NCBI RefSeq assembly: GCF_965216805.1
Contig: NZ_CBDCGN010000002.1
Coordinates: 372,001-436,000 of the forward strand
Origin: Panacagrimonas sp965216805
GTDB lineage: Bacteria; Pseudomonadota; Gammaproteobacteria; Nevskiales; Nevskiaceae
DNA length: 64,000 bases
Direction: 5' to 3'
Each line of letters begins with the position of its first letter. Position 1 is the stretch's first letter. Made by a program: the position numbers and the translations under genes. Of the stretch, positions 16,968 through 25,976 are shown one piece after another. Below the pieces are notes generated by a model. That model had not been told where the DNA came from. It saw only the letters and a list, made by a program, of their open reading frames with translations, and did not search any database.

Positions 16968-18506
16968 GTGAACGACATCCGCCTGCCCAGCTTCAAGCGC
17001 CGCAAGAAATCCGATGCCGCCGCGAGCGTCGATCTGCCGAAGTCCGATTCGCGCGTGGTCGACGTGCTGATCGTCGGCGCCGGCTTCGCGGGACTCGGTA
17101 CCGCGATCCGTCTGCAGCAGGCCGGTATCCGCGACATCGTGATCCTGGAGCGCGGCAGCGAGGTCGGTGGCACCTGGCGCGACAACCAGTATCCGGGCGC
17201 GGCCTGCGATATCCCGTCGAACCTGTACTCGTATTCCTTCGCGCAGAACCCGGAGTGGACGCGCGGATTTTCGGGCAGTCGCGAGATTCTCGGTTATGTG
17301 CATCAACTTGTGCAGCGCTTCGACCTGGCGAAGTTCGTGCGCTTCAATCAGAACGTCACCAGCATGGCGTTCGACGAGTCCGCCGGCGTCTGGAACGTAC
17401 AGACCGCGGGCGGCGAGACGCATCGCGCGCGCAGCGTGGTGATGGCGCAGGGCCCGCTGAGCAATTCGAGCTGGCCCAAGATCGCCGGCCTGGAAACCTA
17501 CGAAGGCCACAAGATTCACAGCGCGCGTTGGGATCACAGCTACGACTTCACGGGCAAGAAGGTCGCCGTGGTCGGCACCGGCGCGAGCGCGATCCAGATC
17601 GTGCCCGAGCTGGTGAAGCAGGCGGCGCAGGTCAAGGTGTTCCAGCGCACACCGGCCTGGGTGATGCCGCGGCCGGATTACGTCTCGCCCGCGTGGAGCA
17701 AGAAGCTGTTCGTGCGCTTCCCCGCCGCGCAGACCGCGTTCCGCGAACTGCTGTACTGGGTGCACGAGTCGATGGCGGTAGGCGTGGTGTGGACGACGCC
17801 GGTCACCACCCTGTTCGAGCGCCTCGCCAAGCTCTATCTGCGATCCGAAGTGAAGGACGGCTGGCTGCGTCGCCAGCTCACGCCGGACTTCCGGCTCGGT
17901 TGCAAGCGAATTCTCATTTCCAACGACTGGTACAAGAGCTTGCAGGCACCGAACGCCAAGCTCATCACCTGGCCGATCGCGAATCTCTCGCCGAAGGGCA
18001 TCCGCACCGTCGAAGGCATCGAGCACCAGTTCGACTGCATCGTGTTCGCCACCGGCTTCGACGTGAGCAAATCCGGCGCGCCGTTTCCGGTCAACGGTCT
18101 GAAGGGTTGTCAGCTCAACGACGAGTGGTCGCGCGGTGCGCAGGCCTACAAGAGCGTGAGCGTGTCCGGCTACCCGAACCTGTTCCTGACCTTCGGTCCC
18201 AATTCCGGCCCCGGGCACAACTCCGCGCTGGTCTACATGGAAGCGCAGATCGACTACATCGTGCAGGGCGTCGGCAAGCTGCTTGGCGAGAATCTCAAGG
18301 TCCTGGACGTGAAGCCCGAGGCGCAAAAGACCTATAACCAGGGCATCCAGAAGCGCCTGATGCGGACCAACTGGAACAGCGGCTGCAAGAGCTGGTATCT
18401 GACCGAGGATGGCTACAACGCCACCATGTATCCGGGCCTTGCAACTCAGTTCCGGGCGCAGATGGCGCGCTGGAACCCGCAGCATTACCGCACGATTGCC
18501 GTTTGA
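16968..18506 (+). CDS. Flavin-containing (Baeyer-Villiger-type) monooxygenase
   Basis: 512 residues from a GTG at 16968 preceded by a GGAG site. FAD loop VLIVGAGFAGLGTAIRL at about residues 33-49, NADPH loop VAVVGTGASAIQIVPEL, and between them the class B fingerprint YEGHKIHSARWDHS, matching the FxGxxxHxxxW(P/D) pattern with Tyr first. The C-terminal part has GHNSALVYMEAQIDYI. The family oxygenates ketones, long-chain alkanes (AlmA-type) or amines. It closes the operon of the SDR and metal-dependent hydrolases, suggesting an aliphatic or cyclic ketone/alkane substrate rather than the aryl ketone route at 33-48 kb. Confidence 0.85.
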   Translation: MNDIRLPSFKRRKKSDAAASVDLPKSDSRVVDVLIVGAGFAGLGTAIRLQQAGIRDIVILERGSEVGGTWRDNQYPGAACDIPSNLYSYSFAQNPEWTRGFSGSREILGYVHQLVQRFDLAKFVRFNQNVTSMAFDESAGVWNVQTAGGETHRARSVVMAQGPLSNSSWPKIAGLETYEGHKIHSARWDHSYDFTGKKVAVVGTGASAIQIVPELVKQAAQVKVFQRTPAWVMPRPDYVSPAWSKKLFVRFPAAQTAFRELLYWVHESMAVGVVWTTPVTTLFERLAKLYLRSEVKDGWLRRQLTPDFRLGCKRILISNDWYKSLQAPNAKLITWPIANLSPKGIRTVEGIEHQFDCIVFATGFDVSKSGAPFPVNGLKGCQLNDEWSRGAQAYKSVSVSGYPNLFLTFGPNSGPGHNSALVYMEAQIDYIVQGVGKLLGENLKVLDVKPEAQKTYNQGIQKRLMRTNWNSGCKSWYLTEDGYNATMYPGLATQFRAQMARWNPQHYRTIAV

Positions 18507-18600
18507 GGTCTCATTCAGCGCCCGGCAGGGCGAAGTGCAGCACCGGGAGGGCAGGCGACATAAGCTAGACGGCCTTCTGTAACGGTGGTGATGTAGCGAG

Positions 18601-19677
18601 ATGAGAGTTTTTCATTGCGATGGCTGTGGGCAGACCGTATTTTTCGAGAACTCGGTCTGCGTGGCTTGCGAGCGAACATTGGCCTATCTGCCGGAACTCG
18701 GCGCGATGGCGGCCCTGGAGCCGCTGGACGACGGGACCTGGCGTTCGCTGGCGCCGGCATCCGACGGTGCGGAGGTGCGCTTGTGCGAGAACGGCATCAC
18801 CCACGCCATCTGCAACTGGGCGGTAGCGATGGAGGACGCCGATTCACTGTGCAGATCCTGCCGCCTCACGCAGATGCTGCCGGCGCTCGACGTGGGCGGA
18901 AACCTGGAGGCGTGGCGCAAACTGGAGGCGGCCAAGCGTCGCCTGGTCTACACCCTGCTCGATCTGGGCCTGCCTCTGGACGGGTTGCGTTATCGCTTCC
19001 TCAGCGATGATGGCGACGACGTGCAGGGCAGCGTGCTGACCGGGCACGAAGACGGCATCATCACCATCAACATTGCCGAAGCGGACGACCTCGAGCGCGA
19101 GCGTCGAAGGCTGAATCTGCACGAGCCTTATCGCACCTTGCTCGGACATTTCCGCCACGAGGTCGGCCATTACTACTGGGATCGCCTGATTCGCGATGGT
19201 GATCGCCTGCAAGCCTTTCGCGAGTGTTTCGGTGACGAGCGTCAGGATTACGCCAGCGCACTGCAGCGGCATTACGAACGCGGTCCCGCACCGCAGTGGC
19301 AGGCCAGCCACGTCAGCGCTTACGCCAGCGTCCATCCTTGGGAAGATTGGGCCGAGACCTGGGCGCATTACCTGCACATGCTGGACTCGCTGGAAACCGC
19401 GGTCCGCTGTGGCGTGCGCATCCGTCCGCAGCGCGACGACGAGCCGAGTCTGACGAGCTGGGATGGCACGCCGCTGGAGCAACGTCCGTTCGATATGCTG
19501 ATCCGCGAGTGGCTGGCCCTGACCTACGTGCTCAACAACCTCAATCGCAGTCTGGGACTCGCCGACGGCTATCCTTTCGTGCTGGCCGAGCCGGTCATTC
19601 GCAAGCTGCGCTTCATACACGAGAACCTGAGGCCGGCCGCCCCCCCGAGCGCGGTCGCGAATGGCGTCGCGCCGTGA
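18601..19677 (+). CDS. Putative zinc-binding metallopeptidase with N-terminal zinc ribbon
   Basis: 358 residues. An N-terminal zinc ribbon is formed by Cys6, Cys9, Cys20 and Cys23 (CDGC, CVAC). The central domain carries an HExxH-like active site in FRHEVGHYYWDRL, followed by ECFGDERQDYASALQRHYERG and HPWEDWAETWAHYLHMLDSLETA, typical of the uncharacterised putative zinc-binding metallopeptidase family (PF15887). No signal peptide is visible. It stands alone between the monooxygenase operon and the hydroxyacid dehydrogenase. Confidence 0.85.
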   Translation: MRVFHCDGCGQTVFFENSVCVACERTLAYLPELGAMAALEPLDDGTWRSLAPASDGAEVRLCENGITHAICNWAVAMEDADSLCRSCRLTQMLPALDVGGNLEAWRKLEAAKRRLVYTLLDLGLPLDGLRYRFLSDDGDDVQGSVLTGHEDGIITINIAEADDLERERRRLNLHEPYRTLLGHFRHEVGHYYWDRLIRDGDRLQAFRECFGDERQDYASALQRHYERGPAPQWQASHVSAYASVHPWEDWAETWAHYLHMLDSLETAVRCGVRIRPQRDDEPSLTSWDGTPLEQRPFDMLIREWLALTYVLNNLNRSLGLADGYPFVLAEPVIRKLRFIHENLRPAAPPSAVANGVAP

Positions 19678-19718
19678 TCGCGCTGCCATCGATGGACTGA
19701 GCCAGTCGATCCGGGCCG

Positions 19719-20888
19719 ATGGATCTGCAGCACTGTCACAACGTCGATGACCTGCGCGCCCGCGCCCGCCGACGCCTGCCGGCGCCCCTGTTTCACTACA
19801 TCGACGGCGGTGCCGACGATGAATGGACGCTGCGTCACAACACGCAAGCCTTCGACGACTGGAACCTGCTGCCCTCGATCCTGCGCGATGTTTCCCGCAT
19901 CGATCTGAGCACTCGCGTGCTCGGCTGCGATCTGGAGCTGCCGTTCTTCCTGGCGCCGACCGGCATGTCGCGACTGTTTCACCACGATAAGGAGCTGGGC
20001 GCTGCTCGCGCTGCGCATCGCTACGGCACGCTGTACTCCCTGTCCACACTCGGTACCACCAGTCTTGAGGACGTGGCCCAGGTGCCCGGCCCGAAGATGT
20101 TTCAGGTCTACATTCATCGCGATCGGGGACTGACCCTGGAGTTCGCGCAGCGCTGCAAGGCCGCCGGATATGCCGCCCTGTGTCTGACCGTGGACACGCC
20201 GCTGGCCGGAAACCGCGAACGCGACCGTCGCACCGGGATGATCATGCCGCCGCGGCTCGGCCTGCGCAGTCTGCTCAGCTTCGCGGCCTCGCCGCACTGG
20301 GCTTGGCATTGGCTGCGCGATCCGGACTTTCGCCTCGCCAACGTCGTGCACCGGGTCGATGCCCTCGCCGGCGGCGCCATGGGCCTGATCGATTACGTCA
20401 ACAGCCAGCTCGATCGCAGCGTGAGCTGGCGCGATGCCGAGTGGTTGCGCGCCCAGTGGGATGGGCCGCTGGTGATCAAGGGCATCGGCACGGCGAGCGA
20501 CGCCCGACAGGCGCTGGCGGTGGGAGCCGATGCGGTGATGATTTCCAACCATGGCGGACGGCAGCTCGACGGCACGCCGGCTCCGATCGAGGCGCTGCCG
20601 GCGATGCGCGAGGCGGTCGGCACCCGGCTGGAGTTGATCGTCGACGGCGGCGTCCGCCGCGGTACCCACGTGCTCAAGGCGCTCGCGCTCGGCGCCAACG
20701 CCTGCAGCATCGGTCGTGGTTATCTCTACGGCCTGGCCGCTGGCGGACAGGCCGGCGTCGAGCGCGCATTGCATCTGCTGCGCGAGGAGCTGCTGCGCGA
20801 CATGGCATTACTCGGCTGCACACGTATCGACGAGTTGGGCCGCGCCCAGGTGCGGCGCCGGGATGGCCGCACCGACGTCGAGGTATGA
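19719..20888 (+). CDS. FMN-dependent alpha-hydroxy-acid dehydrogenase (lactate/mandelate type)
   Basis: 389 residues. TIM-barrel FMN enzyme: N-terminal HYIDGGADDEWTLRHN, FMN contacts LAPTGMSRLFHHDKEL and QVYIHRD, catalytic His in ISNHGGRQLDG, and phosphate loop VDGGVRRGTHVLKALALGAN. The long internal loop around residues 175-220 (PPRLGLRSLLSFAASPHW) resembles the membrane-binding insertion of L-lactate and (S)-mandelate dehydrogenases. Mandelate would be interesting because it leads to benzoyl-CoA, but sequence alone does not separate it from lactate. Confidence 0.85.
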   Translation: MDLQHCHNVDDLRARARRRLPAPLFHYIDGGADDEWTLRHNTQAFDDWNLLPSILRDVSRIDLSTRVLGCDLELPFFLAPTGMSRLFHHDKELGAARAAHRYGTLYSLSTLGTTSLEDVAQVPGPKMFQVYIHRDRGLTLEFAQRCKAAGYAALCLTVDTPLAGNRERDRRTGMIMPPRLGLRSLLSFAASPHWAWHWLRDPDFRLANVVHRVDALAGGAMGLIDYVNSQLDRSVSWRDAEWLRAQWDGPLVIKGIGTASDARQALAVGADAVMISNHGGRQLDGTPAPIEALPAMREAVGTRLELIVDGGVRRGTHVLKALALGANACSIGRGYLYGLAAGGQAGVERALHLLREELLRDMALLGCTRIDELGRAQVRRRDGRTDVEV

Positions 20889-20968
20889 CGCGCGCGCCGG
20901 CCTGAAACGCTCAGCGGTAAGCTGCGGGGCGACGTGCTGTCCCTATTTCATGCGAAGAGTCCGACACC

Positions 20969-21676
20969 ATGAGCGCATCAGACTGCTGGATCGACATCGC
21001 CGCCGAAGGCGGCAGGTTTCAGGCGTACCTGGCCACGCCGCCGACCGGGAGCGGACCCGGCATTCTGCTTATCCAGGAAATCTTTGGTGTAAACGCGCAC
21101 ATTCAGGCAGTGGCTGCCCAGTACGCCATGGATGGCTACACGGTGTTGGCACCCGACGTGTTCTGGCGGCAGCGGCCAGGGGTGCAACTGGGCTACGACG
21201 GCCAGGATTTCGCGCGCGGTATCGAGCTGATGCAAGGCCTCGATTTTCCGTGCGCGCTGGCGGATTTGACCGCTGCGCTCGCAGCCCTGCGCGAACGCCC
21301 GGAGTGCAAGGGGCCGGCGGCGGTCATGGGTTATTGCATGGGCGGGCGCCTGAGCTTTCACGTCGCAGCGCAGACCGACGTGGATGCGGCGGTCTGCTAC
21401 TACGGCGGTGGTATCCCCTCGGTACTGGATCTGGCGCCGCAGATCCGCGCGCCGATCCTGTTTCACTTCGCGGAGCAGGATCGCTTCATTCCGCTCGAAG
21501 GGGTGGAGGCGGTGCGGCAAGCCTTTGGACCGCGCGACAACGCCATGGTCGAGGTCTACGCCGGCGTGGATCACGGCTTCAACTGCTGGGCGCGCGGCAG
21601 CTATGACCAGACCGCCGCGGCACTGGCGCGCGGCCGCACCCTGGCATTTCTGGCCACCAATATGCCCTCCTCCTAG
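20969..21676 (+). CDS. Dienelactone hydrolase family protein
   Basis: 235 residues. Alpha/beta hydrolase with Cys nucleophile: Cys123 in GYCMGGRLSF, Asp171 in AEQDRFIP and His202 in DHGFNC. Family members open dienelactones in chlorocatechol pathways, but many act on other esters. It lies 80 bases after the hydroxyacid dehydrogenase. No chlorocatechol genes are nearby, so the specific substrate is unknown. Confidence 0.88.
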   Translation: MSASDCWIDIAAEGGRFQAYLATPPTGSGPGILLIQEIFGVNAHIQAVAAQYAMDGYTVLAPDVFWRQRPGVQLGYDGQDFARGIELMQGLDFPCALADLTAALAALRERPECKGPAAVMGYCMGGRLSFHVAAQTDVDAAVCYYGGGIPSVLDLAPQIRAPILFHFAEQDRFIPLEGVEAVRQAFGPRDNAMVEVYAGVDHGFNCWARGSYDQTAAALARGRTLAFLATNMPSS

Positions 21677-21862
21677 GAACTCGGGACGCACCCGCCGCCA
21701 TGCATTCCGCGCAGCTGGAGGTCGCTCCGGCCGGGCGGGCGCCCCCGCCACAGGATGAGGGCGGTCCCTAGTTTCTTCGCTTCGGGTCGCGGCGCAAACT
21801 GGCCAACACTCAAGGATCGGCTTCGGGCCAGATCGGATGTCGCCCAGGCGGAGGAGACGATC

Positions 21863-22063
21863 ATGCAACTAGGAGCCTGCCCCATCTTCCAGGCTGTCGC
21901 CCGTACCAACGACGCACCGATCACGGCCTGGTCCTTCTGCGACGACAACGCTGATCATGCCGAGGAGAAGGCGCGCAATTGCATCGGCGGCTACCGGCGC
22001 TCGGTGATCGATCACGATGAACCAGTCGGCGATCGCTTGGGCAGGACCAAGGAGCAAGTCTGA
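21863..22063 (+). pseudogene. C-terminal remnant of an LLM-class flavin-dependent oxidoreductase
   Basis: A 66-residue frame whose sequence (APITAWSFCDDNADHAEEKARNCIGGYRRSVIDHDE in part) looks like the C-terminal end of luciferase-like monooxygenases, where a TW-TFCDED...AEEMARRHIGAYW-SV-DHYE pattern is common (recognised from memory, not searched). The expected preceding 250 or more residues are absent in all frames. A GGAGGAG sits 5 bases before the ATG, so a short peptide may still be made. Its stop overlaps the SDR start (TGATG). Alternative: a genuine small protein. Confidence 0.5.
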
Positions 22064-22746
22064 TGGCGACCTGGATCGTGACCGGAGCAGATCGTGGCAT
22101 CGGAGCGGCGATCTGCGCACAGATCGCCGCGCGCGGCGACACCGCGATCGGGGCCTGCCTGGAGGACGCGCCTGCATTGAGCGACAAAGGCGTCGAGGTC
22201 GCGGCGGGCATCGACATCACCTCGGCCGCAGCGGTGCGCAAGCTGGTCGGACAGATCGGCAGTCGCGGCGTCGACGTGCTGCTGCACAACGCCGGGCTGG
22301 TGGTCGAACGCAAGCTGGGCGAGTTCGACTACGACATGTTCCAGCGCGAATTTGCGGTCAACGCCTTGGGACCGCTGCGCGTCACCGAGGCCTTGCTGCC
22401 GAGGATGGCTGCGGGCGGCAAGATCGGGTTGGTGACCAGCCGCGTCGGCTCGCTGAGCGAGAACGGCAGCGGCGGCTTGTACGGTTACCGGATCTCCAAG
22501 GCGGCGGCGAACATGGCCGGCATCAATCTCGCGCATGAGCTGCGCCCGCGCGGCATTGCGGTGATCTGCCTGCACCCGGGCAGCGTGCGCACGCGTATGA
22601 CGGCGGGCTTGAGCGATCAGACCACGGTCGGAACCCTGATCGACCCCGATGAATCCGCGCGTGGGCTGATCGCGCGACTCGACGAGCTGAGTCTGGAAAC
22701 GACGGGAACGTTCCGTCACGCCAACGGCCAGGCGTTGCCCTGGTAG
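22063..22746 (+). CDS. Short-chain dehydrogenase/reductase (C-factor-like)
   Basis: 227 residues. Cofactor loop VTGADRGIGAAI, NAG motif in LLHNAGLVV, catalytic YGYRISKAAANM and HPGSVRTRM. It is shorter than most SDRs and ends with an HANGQALPW tail typical of the C-factor/sniffer-like subgroup. An AAGGAG site lies ahead of the start, inside the preceding remnant. It is followed by a GST-like gene and another SDR, probably one operon. Confidence 0.85.
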   Translation: MATWIVTGADRGIGAAICAQIAARGDTAIGACLEDAPALSDKGVEVAAGIDITSAAAVRKLVGQIGSRGVDVLLHNAGLVVERKLGEFDYDMFQREFAVNALGPLRVTEALLPRMAAGGKIGLVTSRVGSLSENGSGGLYGYRISKAAANMAGINLAHELRPRGIAVICLHPGSVRTRMTAGLSDQTTVGTLIDPDESARGLIARLDELSLETTGTFRHANGQALPW

Positions 22747-22792
22747 CCGATTTCAGCGGCCGCAAGTGCCGCGACCTGAGGAGAGTTGCATC

Positions 22793-23647
22793 ATGATCAC
22801 ACTGTATGGATATCTGCCGGCCTGGGGCCTCTCCGACATGAGTCCCTATGTCTCCTATACCGATGCCTACCTGCGCATGGCGGAAATTCCGTTCAAGGCG
22901 GTGATCCTGGAAAAGGGCGATCTGGCCAAGACCCCCAAGGGCAAGCTGCCGTGGATCGTCGACAGCGACGGCACCAACGTGGACGACACCCAACTCATCC
23001 AGTACTACCTGGAAGACAAGTACGGCGACAAGCTCGATGGCTGGCTGACCAAGGAGCAGAAGGCCACGGCCACACTGATCCACCGCATGTTCGGCGAGTG
23101 CTGGTACTGGATGGCGGTACAGACGCGCTATCGCCGCGACCAGGATTTTGCGATCTACGACCCGCTGTGGGTCACCTTCCTGTCGTGGCTGCCGGAAGAG
23201 CAGCGCCGCGCGCCGGTCGAGGCCTTCCGCGACAACCTGCTCACGCAGTTCTGGTTCCACGGCACCGGGCGCAACAGCGAGCAGGATGTCGAGTTCATCT
23301 GTCGCAAGCTCACCGATGCGATGTCCGATCTGCTCGGCGACAAGCCCTATCTGTTCGGCGATCGGCCGTCGTCGCTGGACGCGAACATGTATGCCGCGCT
23401 GGGCCACTGTGCGATGACGCCGTTCCCGAGTCCGATCGGTCAGTACATCCGGGCCAAGCCGAATCTGGCGGCCTTCCTGAAGCGCGTGTTCGACAAGTAC
23501 TACCCCGAGCTGCGCAAGGATCGTGAAGCGGCCGAGGCCTACCTGGCGGAAAATCTCAAGAAGCCGCGGCCTAACGACGAGCACGCGGACCATCGCCTGC
23601 GTAGCCTGTTCGATCCGGCCAAACCGAAATTCAGAGAGGTTTCCTGA
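22793..23647 (+). CDS. Metaxin/FAXC-like glutathione S-transferase fold protein
   Basis: 284 residues. The N-terminal thioredoxin-like part starts MITLYGYLPAWGLSDMSPYVSYTDAYL and contains KGKLPWIVDSDG; the C-terminal helical part has YLFGDRPSSLDANMYAALGH, typical of the GST_N_4/GST_C_6 (Tom37/metaxin) group. Enzymatic activity has rarely been shown for this group. The ATG at 22793 has a GAGGAGAG site. The SDR gene follows after one base. Confidence 0.82.
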   Translation: MITLYGYLPAWGLSDMSPYVSYTDAYLRMAEIPFKAVILEKGDLAKTPKGKLPWIVDSDGTNVDDTQLIQYYLEDKYGDKLDGWLTKEQKATATLIHRMFGECWYWMAVQTRYRRDQDFAIYDPLWVTFLSWLPEEQRRAPVEAFRDNLLTQFWFHGTGRNSEQDVEFICRKLTDAMSDLLGDKPYLFGDRPSSLDANMYAALGHCAMTPFPSPIGQYIRAKPNLAAFLKRVFDKYYPELRKDREAAEAYLAENLKKPRPNDEHADHRLRSLFDPAKPKFREVS

Positions 23648-23648
23648 C

Positions 23649-24440
23649 ATGCAAGGCAAGCTGGATACGCGTAAGGCGCTGATCTCGGGCGGTGCCTCGG
23701 GCATCGGCGAAGCGACTGCAAGGCTGTTCGCCAGCGAGGGCGCGGCGGTGTTGATCGCCGACATCGACGACGCCGGCGGCGAGCGCGTGGTTCGCGAGAT
23801 TCGTGAGGCCGGCGGCGTTGCGCATTACCGCCGCGTCGACGTGACCGACCGCTCCGCAGTGCGGCGCATGGTGCATGACGCCGCCGACACGCTCGGCGGC
23901 CTCGGCATCCTCTTCAACAACGCGATGACCAATCCGAGCGCGGATTACAGCGAAGACGAGCGCTGGAACCTGATGCTGGAAAGCGGCCTGTCGGCGTACT
24001 GGGCGGCGGCAACCGAGGCCGCGCCCATCCTCGCGCGCTCCGGCCACGGCGCGATCGTCAGTAATGCCTCGATTGCCGGCGCAAGACTCGGCATCGAGTT
24101 CGCGAGCGAGGCCTACAGCGCGGCCAAGGCCGGTGTGCTTGGGCTGTCGCGCAAGCTCGCCAAGCGCTTCGGGCCGGAGGGCGTGCGCTCCAACGCGATC
24201 TGCCCCGGCATCATCGAGACGCCGCGCTGGCGCAGTCCGGGACAGGCGGAGCCGCAGTTTGCCCGGCGCTGGCGGCAGATGGCCCCGCTCGGTCGCTTCG
24301 GCAAAACCGACGAGGTTGCCAGGCTGGTGCTGTTCTTCGCCAGCGACGATGCGTCCTACATCACCGGCCAGGACATTGCCATCGACGGCGGCTTCACCAC
24401 TGCGATGCGCTTCGAGTCGGTGGACTTTCTGGCCGATTGA
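23649..24440 (+). CDS. Short-chain dehydrogenase/reductase (3-oxoacyl-ACP-reductase-like)
   Basis: 263 residues. GGASGIGEATARLFASEGAAV, FNNAM instead of the usual NNAG, Ser in SNASIAGARLG and YSAAKAGVLGL, and C-terminal DDASYITGQDIAIDGGF. IADIDDAGG after strand 2 suggests NAD. The start at 23649 leaves one base after the GST-like stop. Its 3' end overlaps the convergent LysR gene by about 47 bases. Substrate unknown; an aromatic or aliphatic secondary alcohol is possible. Confidence 0.87.
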   Translation: MQGKLDTRKALISGGASGIGEATARLFASEGAAVLIADIDDAGGERVVREIREAGGVAHYRRVDVTDRSAVRRMVHDAADTLGGLGILFNNAMTNPSADYSEDERWNLMLESGLSAYWAAATEAAPILARSGHGAIVSNASIAGARLGIEFASEAYSAAKAGVLGLSRKLAKRFGPEGVRSNAICPGIIETPRWRSPGQAEPQFARRWRQMAPLGRFGKTDEVARLVLFFASDDASYITGQDIAIDGGFTTAMRFESVDFLAD

Positions 24441-25455
24441 GCGGCCGCAGCCCACGCGGCTCACGGGTCAGGTCGGCACCGCCGGCGGCGTCTCGACGAA
24501 CCCCCGGCGGCGCCGCCCACCGTTCGTTGCGCGCCTCTTCGAGCAGCCACGCCCGGAATGCGGCAACCGAAGCATCCTTCACCGCGTCTTCGGAGTGGAC
24601 GAGGTAGTAGTCCGCGTTGACGCGCAGGCTCAGCGGGAAGGGCATGACCAGCCGGCCGGCGGCCAGATCGGCCGCCGCGACCACCGGGATGCCCAGCACC
24701 ACGCCCATGCCGTCCGCAGCGGCCTCGATCGCCATCGCCACCTGGTTGAACGTGGGACCACGGCGCCCGTGCAGACCTTTGACCCCCGCAGCGTCCAGCC
24801 AGACGCTCCAGTTGGGGCGGTCGGTCGCGGCCGATTCCGACCCCATCACGTAATGCAACAAGGTGTGGTGGCGCAGGTCGTCCGGCGTTTTCAGCGGATG
24901 TTCGCCTTCGAGCAGGCGCGGATGGCACATCGGCGTGACGTAGGCCATGAACAGGCGCTCGACCGCGTAGCCGGGGTAGTCACCGTCGCCGGAGCGGATC
25001 GCCAGATCCGCCTCCTCGATCAGGCTGCCGGTATCGCCGGTATCTTCTCGCACGATATCGATCAGCGTGCCTTGCGCGGTGATCCTCAGATCGATGTCCT
25101 GATGAGCCGCGGTGAAGCGATGCAGGCGGGGCGCCAGCCATTTCGCAGCCAGAGCCGGCGGCGCGGCCACCGTCACCCGTCCGGCGTTCTGGGCGCGACG
25201 GACCGTGGCCACCGCGTCCGCCAACTGCTCGAAAGCTGTCGACAGCGGTTCGATGAAGGCCTCGCCCGCAGGCGTCAATTCGACCCGGCCCGGCAGGCGG
25301 CGAAACAGGCTGACCCCCAGCGATTCCTCCAGGGCCCGCACTTGGTGGCTGATCGCCGCCGGCGTGACGTGCAACTCCGCCGCCGCCCGTCGCAGGCTCA
25401 TGTGCCGGGCGGCGGACTCGAAGGCGCGAAGGGCGTTAAGTGGAGGGAGGCGCAT
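24394..25455 (-). CDS. LysR-family regulator (GcvA-like)
   Basis: 353 residues from the ATG at 25455 (MRLPPLNALRAFESAARHMSLRRAAAELHVTPAAISHQVRALEESLG is the characteristic N terminus). The winged HTH covers about residues 5-63, then a linker helix and the periplasmic-binding-like effector domain (ADLAIRSGDGDYPG, PTFNQVAMAIEAAADGMGVVLG). About 45 residues extend past the usual end. The convergent overlap with the SDR gene is unusual but the reading frames are both well supported. Targets unknown. Confidence 0.85.
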   Translation of the reverse strand: MRLPPLNALRAFESAARHMSLRRAAAELHVTPAAISHQVRALEESLGVSLFRRLPGRVELTPAGEAFIEPLSTAFEQLADAVATVRRAQNAGRVTVAAPPALAAKWLAPRLHRFTAAHQDIDLRITAQGTLIDIVREDTGDTGSLIEEADLAIRSGDGDYPGYAVERLFMAYVTPMCHPRLLEGEHPLKTPDDLRHHTLLHYVMGSESAATDRPNWSVWLDAAGVKGLHGRRGPTFNQVAMAIEAAADGMGVVLGIPVVAAADLAAGRLVMPFPLSLRVNADYYLVHSEDAVKDASVAAFRAWLLEEARNERWAAPPGVRRDAAGGADLTREPRGLRPLNRPESPPTRSASQW

Positions 25456-25649
25456 GGCTTTCGTGCTTAGATTTCCTAATGCTGGAATCAAGAACAAATC
25501 AATTGATGCACTGCAGCATCGAGGAGTAATGTATCACCTGTCGGATACGCCACTGCGGTTCCCCCTAGCCTCGGCGGCATCGGTATTCGATCGGTTAGAC
25601 CATGGGCAGCATTGAGGAAAACTCAATCTGACCATAGTTCTAACCACGA

Positions 25650-25713
25650 TCTCCTCCAGTCCCGCGCAAAGCGGGACCGCACTCAAGGCCACCGCAAGGT
25701 GGCCTCTTTTTTT
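25650..25713 (+). ncRNA. Candidate small RNA 3' end, copy 1 (CUCCUCC motif, two hairpins, U-tract)
   Basis: The order is TCTCCTCC, a hairpin GTCCCGC-gcaaa-GCGGGAC, and a terminator hairpin GGCCACC-gcaa-GGTGGCC followed by a run of seven T. The CUCCUCC string can pair with Shine-Dalgarno sequences, a feature of the tandem CcsR/cuckoo-type RNAs of Proteobacteria (analogy from general knowledge). Its likely 5' end is not visible. Confidence 0.5.
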
Positions 25714-25976
25714 GGGGCTCCCCGGTTGAAGGCAGCCTTGAATTGAATCAAATCGCGGCGCCGACCTGACCTTCGATTTTCGCCCGCGATCACGGTGAGC
25801 AATTCTATCCGGCGAGACCAGCAGAATTCATTTGCTGCACTGCAGCATCAAGTGCACAATGGGCTCACTGAGATTGATGGCAAACGGTGTCACGTCCTTT
25901 GCCGATCACCTCAAGTCGCGCCGCGCATAGTTCTTGCTTTGAACTTGAACAAGTGCCGTCGCCTGCGACGCACCCG

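Noticed and set aside
16968..18506. The flavin monooxygenase as an acetophenone monooxygenase of the ketone pathway
   Set aside because: It belongs to a separate TetR-controlled operon with SDR and metal-protein genes, 15 kb away, and no phenyl ester hydrolysis/phenol pathway is adjacent. Not excluded, but unsupported.
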